Shown here piece after piece: positions 26,691-40,112 of a DNA stretch of 64,000 nt. The stretch lies in the NCBI GenBank assembly GCA_028023455.1, contig JAQFVV010006428.1, forward strand, positions 231,501 to 295,500, written 5' to 3'. The notes under the pieces are model-generated. The model made no database searches and was not told the origin of the DNA. It saw only the letters and a list, made by a program, of their open reading frames with translations. The stretch's first letter is position 1; every line of letters begins with the position of its first letter. Source of the stretch: Epiperipatus broadwayi. Lineage: Eukaryota > Onychophora > Udeonychophora > Euonychophora > Peripatidae. Made by a program: the position numbers and the translations under genes.

Positions 26691-28239
26691 TGATGTTTAC
26701 ATATCTTATTATTTAATATTAATTTTACCTTCATTTATATTTTTAATTCAAATTTGTATACTTTTGTTTATCTAGAAAGTGCTTTCTTTCTTTTTTATAA
26801 TCTAAAGCCGAATGCATATTTGATGAAATCCACCATAAATGTGATTGTAAAAAAACATGTGCTTAGCTTTAATTTTGATATTAAAAATGTTAAGATTCTT
26901 CATGAGAAGATAAACTCTTTTTCCATAGCTTTATCTATTCCAAAGTCAGATTTTATGCAAATTTTTGCAAGATTTGTTCATTTTTCATGGATGGTTCAGA
27001 GTTCAAGAATGTAAGCTAATTATTATACAAGATCATTCTTTTTGAAACTAGTACTTTTCTAAGATAAACTTAACAGAGACTAGCAATATGTTAGAAAGCT
27101 TTCTAGTTCATTTAAAGGAAATTTCTATATGTAAACAAGTAGATCTTACTAATTTATGAACCACCAAGAATCTAAAACAGAACCTTATTTAGCTAGACTT
27201 TTTACAATAAATTTCCGGCTATAAATTATTAATTTCTTTGAATCAATTTCATAATTAAAAAAAATTACTATAACAAATAATCCAATACTGGAAATTAACA
27301 ATAAAGTTATACCAAAAGAAACAATAATTACAAAAATTAATACTTAGAGATTATATTTAACTAGATTATAACTATCCTAAAGGAATTAGTCTGTTTCTTA
27401 CATTGATAACATGAAACAATAAATACATACAATTTGTTTTAAAATTGTAAGTAAATCAATGTTAAAATGAACTGAGCAAATTACTTCCGTCTAATTAAAG
27501 ATTTAATTTAAACAATAATCTTTATATTTTAAATTACTTTTATTTTGTCTGTTGCATTTGTTTCGAATTAATTAAAATTTGTAAAAAAAAAAAGTATTGT
27601 CTTTTAACAAAAGAGTAAAACTTTCATTAAAAAGAAAAATCAAACGTTCAATATGGAAAAAAAAGTATTTCTTTAAACTAAAGTAAAAGTTATTTACAAA
27701 AATTCTAAGAATGTTTCTACACATAAACATGCAACACTTGATTTTAAAACAATGAAAACTTATTTTTTAAAACATTGCGCTAGCTTTTACTATTTCAATA
27801 CTTTTAATCAAATGTAAAATCATAAAATGGTCCCTTTTTTGCTTTCTACATAAAATATCTATGTCAATACATGTACACATATATATAATAGAAGTTTCTT
27901 GCTAATAAGTTGATTGCAATATATTGATTAAAAAAATATACAATGAAGAAAATAATTTGTTAGATTGAGCCATAAGATCTATGAATAGATCTATGGATAT
28001 ACATTATAAATTATCTTTTTATAGTACAAAATATGGAGAGGGAAGCCATCTTACTTAATGTTAGTTCTAAATTTTTATATATTCAATGTATTGCATTTTT
28101 TGTAACTTGTCGACATTATAATTGCACTATACCAACTGTAAACATTTTAAAGCTTAATGAATACATTTTTACTGTGCTACATAAAGGAAGTGTCTTTCGT
28201 TTATTTCATTATATAAAATATTTTAAGTTAACCGTCTTG

Positions 28240-28960
28240 CAGGAATGTGATGTGATGCGATGTGGCTACTCTTTCATCAAAGTCATGAATCTCTCAAACA
28301 ATATGCCCAAAGAAACAAACCTGTTAGTCACCTTACCTTTCTGTTTCATTGGCCACCCTAACCCTTTCTCATATTCTTCTCTATTCTGCTCCTCTCATTT
28401 TCACAGCATCATCTTTGTCCATTCTATAGCCTTTACATCTAGATCCACCCTATCTTTTTTCAAACCCAGCATAAAAACCAATAACCCACTTTTTGTATAA
28501 TCATTTATATATATATATTCTCCCACAACTTCATTATCGTAAGCATTTAAATTAAATTAGCAGATGCATATTTTTCATGCTTTCCTTACATAACTTGCAG
28601 GCTAAGTCACCCACATTTCTCCATTTATGCATATATTCCCTTGTTGACATTCTGTTTGAACCTTGAACAGTAAACTACTTCCTTGCTATTATCATAAATT
28701 AACTCATACACAATACTCTGTTTCATTCTATATTTAAATTCTTTTTACTCTTCATACTAGTTTTCCAACTCTCTAACTCACTGTTTTTATTAATGCATTT
28801 ATTCTCTTACTCCATTCTTGGCCACTATAACATTCAGCAATTCTCCTAACACAATCATCCCACCTTTTTTGTACAAGTGTACTGACATAATAGTCTTTAT
28901 CCATTGCATTCTATACTTTTTATTGTTCTATCTGGTGATAGCTTTTGAAAATGCACAATC
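28240..28960 (-). other. Unassigned repeat-like patch, decayed coding character on minus strand
   Basis: Base composition changes here (pyrimidine-rich plus strand, lower AT). The minus strand reads piecemeal like an old coding sequence, including a C-x2-C piece (ACKLCKES) near 28600. I could not match it to a known element, and frames are broken. Confidence 0.25.
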
Positions 28961-31120
28961 TTTTTGTCCATATATAATCTGAATTTTATTTTAAAACTGA
29001 ATGATTTTTTTTTTAATTTTTTTTTATAAACAAATATTTTTCTAAAAATATCACAAATTAACCATTTTAAATATTTAAAAAACTGCCCTAAAAATAAGAC
29101 AATGTACCATAAACATCATATATATATATTAGTAACACATCTGAAAATGAATGATTTTTTTTTAATAAAGTTTTTTTTAATGTGAACAATCAAAGATTGA
29201 TTTTTGATAAATCTATCAAATTCTGATTTTAAATCTGATATTTGCTTTATAAACATCTTTTCAATCCTGATAAATAATGAAATAATAGCTTTTGTAATTT
29301 TCATTCTTTATATTATGATCAAGTTTATTAAGTTTTTCCCAAAAATAAACAGATAAATTGAAAGCGTTTATGTGTATTTCCTTTTGTTTTAAATAATAAT
29401 CAACCAATTAGTGTGTAAAAATAATTTAAAATAACTTTTAAATAAATGAAAAATCATATTTTTTTAATTCTGAAATTTTTGTATGAAAATTATACCAGAA
29501 GGAAGCAAACATCCTCTAGTTATTTTTTCTGACATAAATAATAAAAAAAATTCTTAGATCTTAGATACAGTCTGTAAGATAATGACATCTTTAAACTTTT
29601 ATTCAAGTAAACAGCAATAGAAGCATTATGGTGAAATCTCCATTATAAAACAATGGAAGAAATATTATTTTTATGACATTTGACTATAATCTAAATCTAC
29701 AGGACAATCATAATTTTTCTGAGCATATTTAGGCTCATTTTAAAGCTTAAATAGTACCATAAGATGCAGCCCTCTCTTGAATTATTTTACAAGTAAAAAA
29801 TCAATAAGATAAGCATTCAAAGCTACAACAAAGAGAGATGGCAGAGCTTCTTAGATGGCTGACTGGTTGGTCCTCATCCTGAACAATAGAAAAATGCCTG
29901 TCATTAATTTTTACCGCTCCAACTTCTTTGTTTGGATTGTGAAAACAAAATAAATGTTTTAGAGCATTTTAAAGTATTTTTTACATATTATAATGTATTT
30001 TTATAAAATATGCTAAAATTATAATTAATTTAGAAAAATAGTAAGATTTTTAGTAAAAAAAATTTTACTTTTACACTAACGTAAATTGAGAAAGAAATCA
30101 ATGATGTTTGCAACACTTTCTAATTTGTTATGAACTTCTTTTAGGTCTTTTGCTATCAAATAGTTTTATAATTATAAATAGAAATTTATTTTTGAAAAAA
30201 CTTTTGTTCACTTTTATAATCTGACAAATTATTAATATCCTTTTTACAAATGAAACTAAAATGAATATAATATTAGAAGATGAATATATATTTTACTGCT
30301 GATTCTGTAATTGACAAATCAAAAGTTTAGAGCTTTAACTCGCTCGACCAATCAGAATTTGGACAATAAAAAGGTTAATTTATTATTGCCAATATTTTTC
30401 TATTGTTAATTTACATTTTTATTGAAAATATTTTTGTTTTAAAATTATTATATAAATTCTCACAAATCTCTATTAATTATTTGATATATTTTTTTTAAAT
30501 CCTTCAAAATAGGAATTTTGTATAAGCCCTGTTCTAGCAGAGGTATTAATAAGATTTGTATTGGTTTAAGCTATGAAAAAATGAAGGTAATGCAGAAGAG
30601 GTGTTAATGTTGAATGGTTTATAGATTATTGCAGTGTGACTTTACATTTTAATAATAAAACTTAATTTTATTAAGATTTGTGAAAAGGATTAAAAGATGA
30701 AACTAAAACTCAGATCTTGTATTCCATGATTTGTATTAAACAACTGGTCCCCAAATGTTATATAGTATCATGAGGTTGAAAGAATAAAAAAAAATTAGTT
30801 AAACTATACTTATGTCAAAAACTGTACTTATACTTATATCCCTTGTTTTCAGTTCAGGGTTCTGTTGAGCATTATTGATATATATATATTCTGTTGAGCA
30901 TTATAATATATATCAATGATTTTTATTAATTTTCCTCACCCATGCTACAATCTACTGGTTCGTATCTGTATAAGTGTTATTTCAAATGTATTACTATTGT
31001 TTTTGTGTTTGTTATAAAATACAGTTTTTTTAATTTCTTTTGACCTTTTACATAAAAGACATTACCAAGAAATTATGCATGCATAGAAGAGAAATAAATT
31101 CAAAATCCCATTTTTTTATG

Positions 31121-31196
31121 TGTCAAATGCATTGACCAGGAAGTGAACCTGGGCCAGCTGCTTGGAAGACAGCTATACTAACCACTAGGCCACCAA
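31121..31196 (-). mobile_element. tRNA-Gly-derived SINE, copy 3 (best preserved)
   Basis: The minus strand reads ggtggcctagtggttagtat, agctgtcttccaagcagctg and then a B-box-like ggttcacttcctgg. This follows metazoan tRNA-Gly(UCC) through the D arm, anticodon (TCC within cttccaagc) and T arm, with a changed acceptor stem and the shared tail gcatttgacaca. It lacks the features of a functional tRNA, chiefly a paired acceptor stem. Confidence 0.8.
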
Positions 31197-32927
31197 TGTC
31201 ATTTCTACCAAAAGTTCCAATATTATTATGATTTATATATATATTAGTTTTTATTATATTTGGTATTATTTTTTTATTTATTTTAAGTATAATAAGACTT
31301 ATATTGTTAATAATAAAAATGTTTATAATTATAAAAAATATAATTGTATTTAGTAGTATTTCTGAAAGAAGTTTGTTGTTAACTCAAAGGAGATCCCCTG
31401 ATATCTTTTTGAAACCTTAAAGTAACCAAGCAGAATAAAAACCCAATGTTCACTCCACACATTCTTGTAAATACAATTGTTATTACTACATGATTACTCA
31501 TACAGTTTATGAACATGGATTGGCTATTCACAAACACATAACATGTGGCATGATGAGTTTATTGGCTTGTTACCTCTCATTTTATGATCAAAAAACACCA
31601 TGGTCTTTCTTCTTAGTTGTCTTTTAGTTCTTAACTTAAATATCAGTTAAGTTTTCTTGAAGGCAGAATAAATTGGTGTGAATAAATTGTATGGTTTTAT
31701 TTCTGATATTCAGCATTACGACAAACAAAATTAAATTATGATACTTATTACCAGGTTACCGTAGAGTCGCCAGCTTATAAAGCAATTGGTGGTCAATGAC
31801 AGGTGTGCCATGAATCTCCTGATTGCAGTTCCAGGCTGCCATTTGATGATCACCTTTTATTTAAAGCACTTTCAAATAAAGGACGATGGCAAGAATTGAA
31901 ATAACTATTATTAAATGACACTTTATTGGACTTTGTAAAGTTAGAAAGAATGATGAAGAGTCAATTGTCTTAAAATGTGGACATATAACCTTCTATAAAA
32001 CCACAAACATTGGAAGAGCAAGTGGAGTAGGATTCCTAATAAATAAAGAGTGGAAATGACATTGTGGAAATGGTGCATCACACTGGGTATATAGATTAAT
32101 TACTCAATTTAATGGTGAATATCAAATACAGATAATTCAGGTTTATGCACTGACAACTTTTCATTGTGATAAAGTAGATGATTTGATATGTATGTACAAA
32201 AGACTTTTGATCAGATTAAACAATATTTTTAAATAATGTCATAATTTATAAACAATTGTAAAATAAAAGTGTTGTAAATAGATTTGATTATGGTGATAGA
32301 AATGAAAGAGGGCACAGACTTGTGCAAGTTGCAGAAAAATCTTATATTATGTATTCTTTCTTGGAGAACTCTATATTATGAACTGTTTCTTTGAAAAAAA
32401 TGCTAAATGAAAATGAACATCAGAGCATCCAAATTAAGATACACAAGAATTGAATTATATTTTTCCTAAAAGAAATATATATTTCTCATTGATAGTGTTC
32501 TTAATAAATCCAACACACGATCATTGATTATTGAGGGATACAATATGTGGTAATACAAAACTAGTGAAACAAACATTATTAAAAAATACAGTATTCATAG
32601 ATTGTATTACTAACCTTCATAAATTAACATATTTTGAAAATGATAAGGGTTGGATGAATTCAATAGAAAAATAACTGATACACTTTGGAAAACTGCAACA
32701 AAGCTAGTTGGTACAAAAATGCAGCAATTGACCAGTAAAATTTCTAATGAGCCAATATTTTTTATAATGAAAAGAAGGAATATGAAAATATATAAAAATG
32801 TTAAACAAAGAAGGATTGTGTATCCAGAATTTTGTAAAATTGAATGAAAAACGATATAGGAAAGTGTAATTGTGAATCAGCAAGTAATCTGTAGATTAGA
32901 ATAAAAATCTCAGAAATGTAAAACAAT

Positions 32928-33069
32928 CATATATATATATTTCTTATAACACTTCTTTCATATATATATATATATCAATGCAATCAAATTTCCTTGACCT
33001 TCTTTATTTTCCTTATAATTTCGACTGTCCAGCAGTCTTCATCAGAACTCTAATCTTCTTCACTGCTTT
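32928..33069. mobile_element. 142-bp insert with 14-bp target duplication inside the RTE
   Basis: The 14-mer aaatgtaaaacaat occurs at 32914-32927 and again at 33070-33083. The insert holds two short TA runs, a pyrimidine-rich half and tttcgactgtccagcagtct followed by tcatcag. It resembles a short retroposed or non-autonomous element; the family is unknown. Confidence 0.7.
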
Positions 33070-34289
33070 AAATGTAAAACAATGTTATGGTATTGGTAGG
33101 AAACCTATTTCTGAAGTAAATGAAAAAAATGAAACTATTATAGTGATGGCATCATTTAATGTGGAGAAGAATTTTTACAAAACAAAAGAAAAATCCCATA
33201 CAACTATTGTATCTTCTCAATTGTCCATGATTTTAAATCAAGAAATCAGACATACAATTGTATCTAAGAAAAAGTTAAAACCTTCAAGTAATGATATAAT
33301 TATAATCAATAATTTAAAAGAAGCATCTGAAAAAAAATTGACATTCTAGTCAGATACCAAATGTCTAAATGATAAAGATATACAAGATGATTGGAAGAAT
33401 GCAGTATTAATATTAATATTTAGAAAAGGTTCTAAAGAAGATATTAAAATTACAAACCTATCAGTCTTTTATAAGTACTATATATAATCTTTGTCAAGAT
33501 AATTACAATTTAGCTACAGAAAACTTTGGATTTTAAACAAAGGAACAAGCTGGATGTAAAAATAATTTTAGTACAGTGGATCATATCCAAACATTCTGAG
33601 GCATTATAGAATGCCCAATGAGTATGAGTTGCCATTATACTTTAGGTTTATAGATGCTGAAAAGACATTTGAGTTTATAAGCATTTATTTAGTGATTTAA
33701 GCATTGGATCATCAAAATACAGACTCAGAATAATATCATATTCTGAAAAGTATTTATAAAAATACAACAACAATTACCAGATTAAATAGTTTACAGATAA
33801 GATCAACATTGTCAGGTGTATATGACAAAGTGATTCCACATCTCCAAACATTTTACAACAGATTTTCAATAAGTATTTTGTGATTAAAGTGGGAAGTTAA
33901 GGGAATAAATGTAATTGGAGATTATATAAGTCATGTAGATATTGCAAACGATATAATTGTTTTTGCAAATAAAGCTTCAAAGCTTGAGGAAATGTTGCAT
34001 AAGTTATTAGATGATAGCAAGAAAGTTGAATTAAAATTAAAGAGAGTCTCAAAAAAAGAAAATAAAGATAGATAATGATGAATTAAAAATTAACAATTGC
34101 AAATATTTTGACAGAGTCTTACTACAGATGAAAATTCAATGCATGAAATTAATCATAGAATTAAAACTGGGTGGAATGTTTATGTTAGAAATACTATTGA
34201 AATCAAATATACCTATATGTTTGAAAAAAAATATTTTTGATAAATGTATTTTATTGTTTTTAATTATTAAACTGAAACTGGATACCTAA

Positions 34290-34560
34290 TAAGAGAGTAA
34301 TCATCACCATCATAATCAACCATTATCAATTCACTGCAGGATGAAGGTCTCTCCAAGTTCAGTCCATCTTCTCTGATCTTTAGCTTCTCTTCTCCACATC
34401 ACCCCTGCATACTTTCTTATTTTATCCATCTATCTCACATGTGGTCTCTTTCTGGGTTTTTTACAATGTCTTCGAATCTAGTTTAAGATTTCAATTGTCC
34501 ATCTATTGCCATCTCTTCTAGCAATATGTTCAGCCCAACTCCATTTCGGATACATTAAAC
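34290..34560 (-). pseudogene. RTE 3' fragment nested in opposite orientation
   Basis: The minus strand reads WSWAEHIARRDGNRWTIEI, then RKYAGVMWRREAKDQRRWTE and LGETFILQ, the C-terminal end typical of RTE open reading frames (W-x-W-A-G-H-I-A-R and R-W-x-x-L-G-E-x-F). It ends in an atgatggtgatgatta-like tail. It is less decayed than the plus-strand RTE that it interrupts and is 5'-truncated. Confidence 0.75.
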
Positions 34561-35347
34561 CACTCAGTAAAGCATGAAGAGCTGTATGTTAGGAGTAACT
34601 GGAAGAGATTTGAAACAATATATGAGTGAGAAATCAAACAGATAATATTGACATTGAAATAATGAAAAGATTGAAGTGATGTTTGGGTGAGAAATATTAT
34701 TAAAAAAGATGATAAATGATGAACAGTTTGAATTTTAAACTGGATTACACGAGATTGTGAAAGGCCCAAAATTGGATCTCATGTGAGATGGATGTATGAA
34801 ATAAAAAGTGTAGGGGGGGCACTTTCAAGATGAGTGGCTAGATATTGGAGGAGCTGGATTAAATTTAGAGAGACTTTCCATCTGCAGTGCATTGATGATG
34901 GTTGAAAATAATGAGGATAATAGAAGTGATGATAAAATTCCGATTTTGTTGTTCTCACTATTTTTGATTTGATTTATTCATTTAATCATAGGATGTATAT
35001 TTAATATCCCTAAAGATTCAATAAAAACTTGAATTTCTTTAATATTTTAATATATCGTAAAATTTAATTATTATTTATATATCTAAGTTTATTAATAAAA
35101 TCTAAAATATAAATTTACAATATTTTTGCTGACTTTATTTGAACTATAATGTGTATTTCATTAATCCACTTTGCTGAATTAATTTACTTATTTGATGTAT
35201 AGAGTTTAAAAGTAAAAAAAAAAATCGATTACAAAATATCAAGAAAATATAAAACCATATTGTTAAGATTCGGAATAAGAAAATATGTAGTAGATAATAG
35301 TGTTTTGTTTATATTTGTTTGTAATGCTAATCATTTTGTTAATTCAG

Positions 35348-35493
35348 AATAGCATCGGACTTATTTCCTCCACAACAATTTATTCAAGATTCTTCTATTC
35401 TTCATAATCCGATCAATATATTTCATTTAATTAAAAAGATGACCCGCGATTTAAAATTCATAAATAAAAAAATGAGATCAACTAAGCTATCAG
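35348..35493 (+). CDS. Prolyl 4-hydroxylase subunit alpha-like, exon 2
   Basis: After the acceptor ttgttaattcag the exon reads, in the frame set by exon 1, IASDLFPPQQFIQDSSILHN, then PINIFHLIKKMTRDLKFINK and KMRSTKLS. It matches the P4HA N-terminal domain, where a variable linker leads into N/H-P-x-N-A/I-F-x-L-I/M-K-R/K-x-x-x-D/E-W. The expected tryptophan is leucine here (DLKF). The donor is ag|gtaata at 35494, phase 1. Together the two exons give about 111 residues, less than a quarter of a typical ~530-residue subunit. The TPR peptide-binding domain and the iron/2-oxoglutarate catalytic domain must lie beyond the window. Confidence 0.8.
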
Positions 35494-36594
35494 GTAATAA
35501 TAATAATTATTGTTGTTGGTATTATTACTGTTGTTGTTGTTTGTGTATAATTAATCTGTATATCCTTTAAAGATTATATCCTTTTTTTCTATTAAAATAG
35601 TTATAATACGACTAATGAAAATGAATTACTTTCTCTCATTTCCAAGTTATTATATAGACACCTCTACAAATAATTAATACCGGTAAGCATAGAAATTAAT
35701 TCAACGGAACTAGATCGCCATTGTATAGTAAAATACAATTTTTACAAATGTAGCTAATTGGTTAAAATTTTAAAAGACTTAAGACTTGCTAATATCGGAG
35801 TTTATTTAATTAAATGATCTTATAGTAATTTGGAGAAAAGGAAAGTGATTTACGACTGATAATTTGAGAAAGACAATAAACTACATATTAACATTATTAT
35901 TATCTTTCTTTTCAATCCAATAAAAAGAATAAATAGCTATCATAATAGATTTTTATTTTAGAATACTAAAGATAACATTTTACCAAGAAAGATAACGGTG
36001 AAAATCTTATTCACATTATATTTTATTAGAGAACACATTTGTTTATCAAATCTCTCATTGCGTCTGTTTATTCACTAAGAAATATCAAAATATAAGTAAT
36101 TACAACAATAAACATAATTTATTAAATATAACAAAATCAAAAGTATTAAAAATAACACTGATTATCTTGGATTAAAGATCTTTCTCCCAAAATCATCCAT
36201 TAATTGACGGATGTTAAATAAACACACACACAAAATATATATATACTCAATTTATGTGAACAATCATAAAATAACATTAAATTTATTTTTATTTATTAAC
36301 ATATTGTATTGATTCACCTGTATTATGATTATTTTTATCTTTGGAAATATGTGAGATATTCTAACCTTCCCACTTGTTATGTGAATAAAATATCGTTTAC
36401 ACTTAAATATTAAAACATATTTATGTTATGCTCCTAAATAGAGGTAGGCATATTTGTGATTGATTATTACACATTCTTGGGAAACCTTATGAAGTATGCA
36501 ATAAATAAGACTTACTCATATCTTATATTTTAATCTATAGCATAAATACTAAAATAGTATATGGATATTACTGAAGGTTTGTGATGATGGTGTT

Positions 36595-36690
36595 TTGAAT
36601 GGCTGTTGGCTAGAGCGTTACCTTAAAATTCATTACTCATGAATCTAAGGGTCTAGGTTCGAAATCCAGGATAGTACTGCCATTGATCAG
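36595..36690 (+). mobile_element. tRNA-like SINE head (A and B boxes)
   Basis: tggctagagcgtta (36606-36619) fits a pol III A box, and ggttcgaaatcc (36657-36668) fits a B box at typical spacing. The predicted anticodon arm does not pair well, and no matching acceptor stem is seen. Unlike the tRNA-Gly family it is on the plus strand and unrelated in sequence. The 3' limit is unclear. Confidence 0.5.
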
Positions 36691-39372
36691 ACCAGCAATA
36701 TCTGAAGAAGAGGAGAAAATAATACTTATCAAAACATTGTGCATTTATTATCCTGTTTGTTGTGTTATTATTTACTGTTGAATGTATTTGGAATATTTAA
36801 ATAAAGTTAAATTTTTCTAAAGACATTCAATACTATACTCATATTAGATAATGGAAATAGTCCAATATAAAAATACAAGTAAATGGATATAATTTAATTG
36901 CTATATGATATAAATGTTAACAGTACTATTATGAAATATTAACTAAGCAGATTAATAGTAGGCATTAGTGTACTCCAAATACTTTAAACATATAACATAA
37001 TAAATAAAAAATATTGTACTTGATCTTATAAAGGCATTATTCTGACTTGTATTTATTAATATTTTTGAATTTTTTTATTCTTTACAACTGACAAAATTGT
37101 GGTCAATTAATGACAATTCAAATTCCCAACTTGTAATATATACATCTTTTTAATAAATGATTGTTATACAAATTAATTGTATCTATAAACTTGGACTTTC
37201 CTTATACTTGACATTCCACCATGCTTTAAAATTATTACTTAGTTAATTATTTCATGTAATATTAGTTTAACCATGACATTGTCAATCTACAATGGATAGC
37301 ATCTTTTATGTAAGTAAAAAATATCTGCAATAAATTTTATGTTCACATTGGCCTGGTTAGTTCTGCTGATCAATTACTTTATATCCCATTCAGTTATTTA
37401 GATTACATAATAATACTTTCTTTTTTGTTTAGTATGTAAAATCTAAGTAAAATATATTTATTTAAAACCGAACTCATTAAACTAATAATTTATTATGAAA
37501 TATAAAAATATATTATGGCCGTTAATCATTCTTACTAATTAATCTTATTAGTGTCTAATGCTTGTTCTCTTTTACTTGTATTTTATATGATTCTATTGTT
37601 GTCAATACATTTAGTTTCTTTACTATCATTTATAAATGATAACATATTTTATGATGGTCAAATTGAAAAATCATTAAGCCTCCTGTCTTCTGACAAATTT
37701 CTTTGCCCTCACTAGATTTAAGCTTCCAATCTTCATTTTGATATTAAACTATTATTATTTATCAGAATATAATAAATTTGACCTCATTTGATAGATATTT
37801 TTGTTTAGAAATTAAATAAATATTTTTTTTTTTTTAAATTGCATTTGATTTTCAGAATTATTAAAAAAATTAGATTTTAATCAAAACAAAATGCTATCAT
37901 ATCATCAAATTTCAGGTGGCACCGATTCAATTTTTAAAATGAACAAAATCTTTTTTGTTTGATATTTGTTTTAAAAATCTGTACAAATTAGTTTTAATAA
38001 CTACTAAATCTATCAATTTATGTTTTAAAATTTTGTAATCTTTATGATATTGCTAAATATTATAACAATCTGCTGAGTAACCTCATTTCTAGACATCTGT
38101 TTTTTCTGTGACTGTAATCTCTACAGTAACATTTTTCAGAAAAATATATTCTTTTATATTTAAAAATAAAACTTTTTTCTAAAAACGTAAATATGTATTT
38201 ATATTTATTTTTGATTTTTAATAATTATTACCCAATTATGATACAAATATAATCATAAACTTTCCAAAAAAACAAGTTTTTAGACCATCGTAATATTTTC
38301 TCAACTACCATAATGTTTCTTCGAAAGACACTTGCAAAGTTTGAGATCACCAAATATACAATGACTAGTCATCATTATATAGTTTCAGCTACTTTAAAAT
38401 ACTGATTATTCAATTTTCATAACAACTTTTGAATTTTTTTGAAATTAAAATACTAGAAAATAAATAAATGTGAATTGTAAAGCCATAAAAAAAAAGCTTT
38501 GCAAAATTTTCAGGAGAGAGTGATAAATGTAAATTTTACTTTTAGAAATATCAGATGAAGTTCGACCATCTCACAATAATACAATAATACAAGATGACCT
38601 CACCATTTTGAATTTGTATTTTATCAAACACTTAATTTATGTCATTTTATTAAGTATTTCTCTTAAAATAAAATGAAAATAAATTTATTTATTTATAAGG
38701 ATCAATAGTTAAGTAAATCTAATGAAATTAAATCATGATTTAAAAACTTAGAAGCCTTTATAAAATATTATGTAAGCATATATCTTGCTCCGATCCAATT
38801 AAAAAATTCATAACATTACATTTTATATTTTCAATGATATTCTAAACAAATAAAACATTATTTAACAGATATTAAATTAAAAACATTTGTATTAAAATTT
38901 TCCATATATTGATTGTTAATTTAAAGGATAAATAAAAGATTTAAACAGGGAAATCTTGGGTATGCCTTGTGCATTTTTTAAGCAAAAATCTGAAATAATG
39001 TTGATGTTACATAATTATGATATAAATTATGAATGCAAACAGTTTCTTCCAAAGCTGACTTTATTACTATCTCATTGAGTCTAATTGAATATTCTAATGA
39101 GATTGACATATTTTAGTAAGCATTATGTGGAATTTTCTCCAATGTTGGAATAATTGTTTCATTGAAAAGCATATATTAGTTAATCAATACATAATTATAG
39201 CATAATTTTGATATTTCAATAGATTAGTAAATAATGCTTCATATTTTAGAAATAAAAAAATATTAGCAAAACATTCTACATTTTTGTAAGTGTTTAAATT
39301 TTCATTCTATTTTAACATCATTTAACTTAATTTATAAAATCAATATTGCAATCAATTCTTTTAAAAGCAATA

Positions 39373-40065
39373 TACACCTGGGTCTCATTTTATGTGGTAG
39401 ATAGGTTTCACAGAAAACCCGCATTAAAAAAATCACACAAAAATAGACTTAACTTACCTTAAAAAATGGGAGATAGGTTCTGAAATTTTCAGAAATCATC
39501 ATAAAAGCAAAGCAACAAGGAAAAATTACTTTAAAATTAGCATTAAAAAAATAAGGAAATAAAGTATGTCTAATAAAAAATTTCAAATATCTGAAAAAAA
39601 TTAATACAAGACAAACTTTTTTTTTCCTTTTTTTATTAACTACAGTATTTAATTTTACATTGTTTCATACATATTTTAATCATTACCACTATTTGACAAT
39701 ATGCATTTGTTTGTGAAATGGTAAGAAATCAGATTTGTCATAAGAGCAAATACAACTAGCACCATTTTCAGTCTTGTGCTGTGTTAATGGTTTTCTGTCA
39801 ACAATGTAATCAGTAATTCAACTTTGAGATGATGATTTTACTAATTGTTTATAAAGTTCACAATATCCAGACATATAACTATTTAGCTCTCGTTGGAATT
39901 TAAGGGGTTGTTCTTTGCAGGAGTCTTTCTCAGACTTCAGCATTTCTGATGTTTGTCTTTGTCTCACACATCAATCTCAAATCTATGATTAACTGATTTT
40001 TACTTATAAGAAAGTAATAAATTTGTCTTTTTTGTTTATTACTGAAATAAATTTTAAATGTTCAC

Positions 40066-40112
<47 letters not shown>

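Larger units (their letters stand above)
31895..34925 (+). pseudogene. RTE-type LINE, decayed, copy 2
   Basis: Plus-strand pieces in order: AP endonuclease remains with GRASGVGFLINKEW and IQVYAL (about 32010-32160); DDWKNAVLILIFRKGSKED (about 33387-33443); KEQAGCKNNFSTVDHIQTF (about 33538-33596); the degraded active-site box HVDIANDIIVFANKASKL (about 33932-33985); and the C-terminal LGVTGRDLKQYMSE-like and GLNLERL pieces near 34585-34880. Many stops and frameshifts. Two later insertions interrupt it: a 142-bp insert at 32928-33069 and an opposite-strand RTE fragment at about 34290-34560. Confidence 0.75.
17596..35347 (+). other. Intron 1 of the P4HA-like gene (~17.75 kb)
   Basis: The donor gtaagt at 17596 and the acceptor ttgttaattcag ending at 35347 bracket a very long intron. 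A branch-point-like gctaat sits about 20 bp before the acceptor. Joining the exons across it keeps the frame (phase 2) and continues the family alignment. The intron is filled with the SINEs, foldbacks, TIR element and RTE listed separately. Stretches 19764-21578, 21857-22624, 22961-24115 and 26700-31120 show nothing recognisable apart from small AT repeats and the unassigned patch at 28240-28960. Confidence 0.75.

Noticed and set aside
32978-33349. A 123-codon plus-strand frame.
   Set aside because: It runs from the 142-bp insert into decayed RTE sequence, so it is a chimera by chance.
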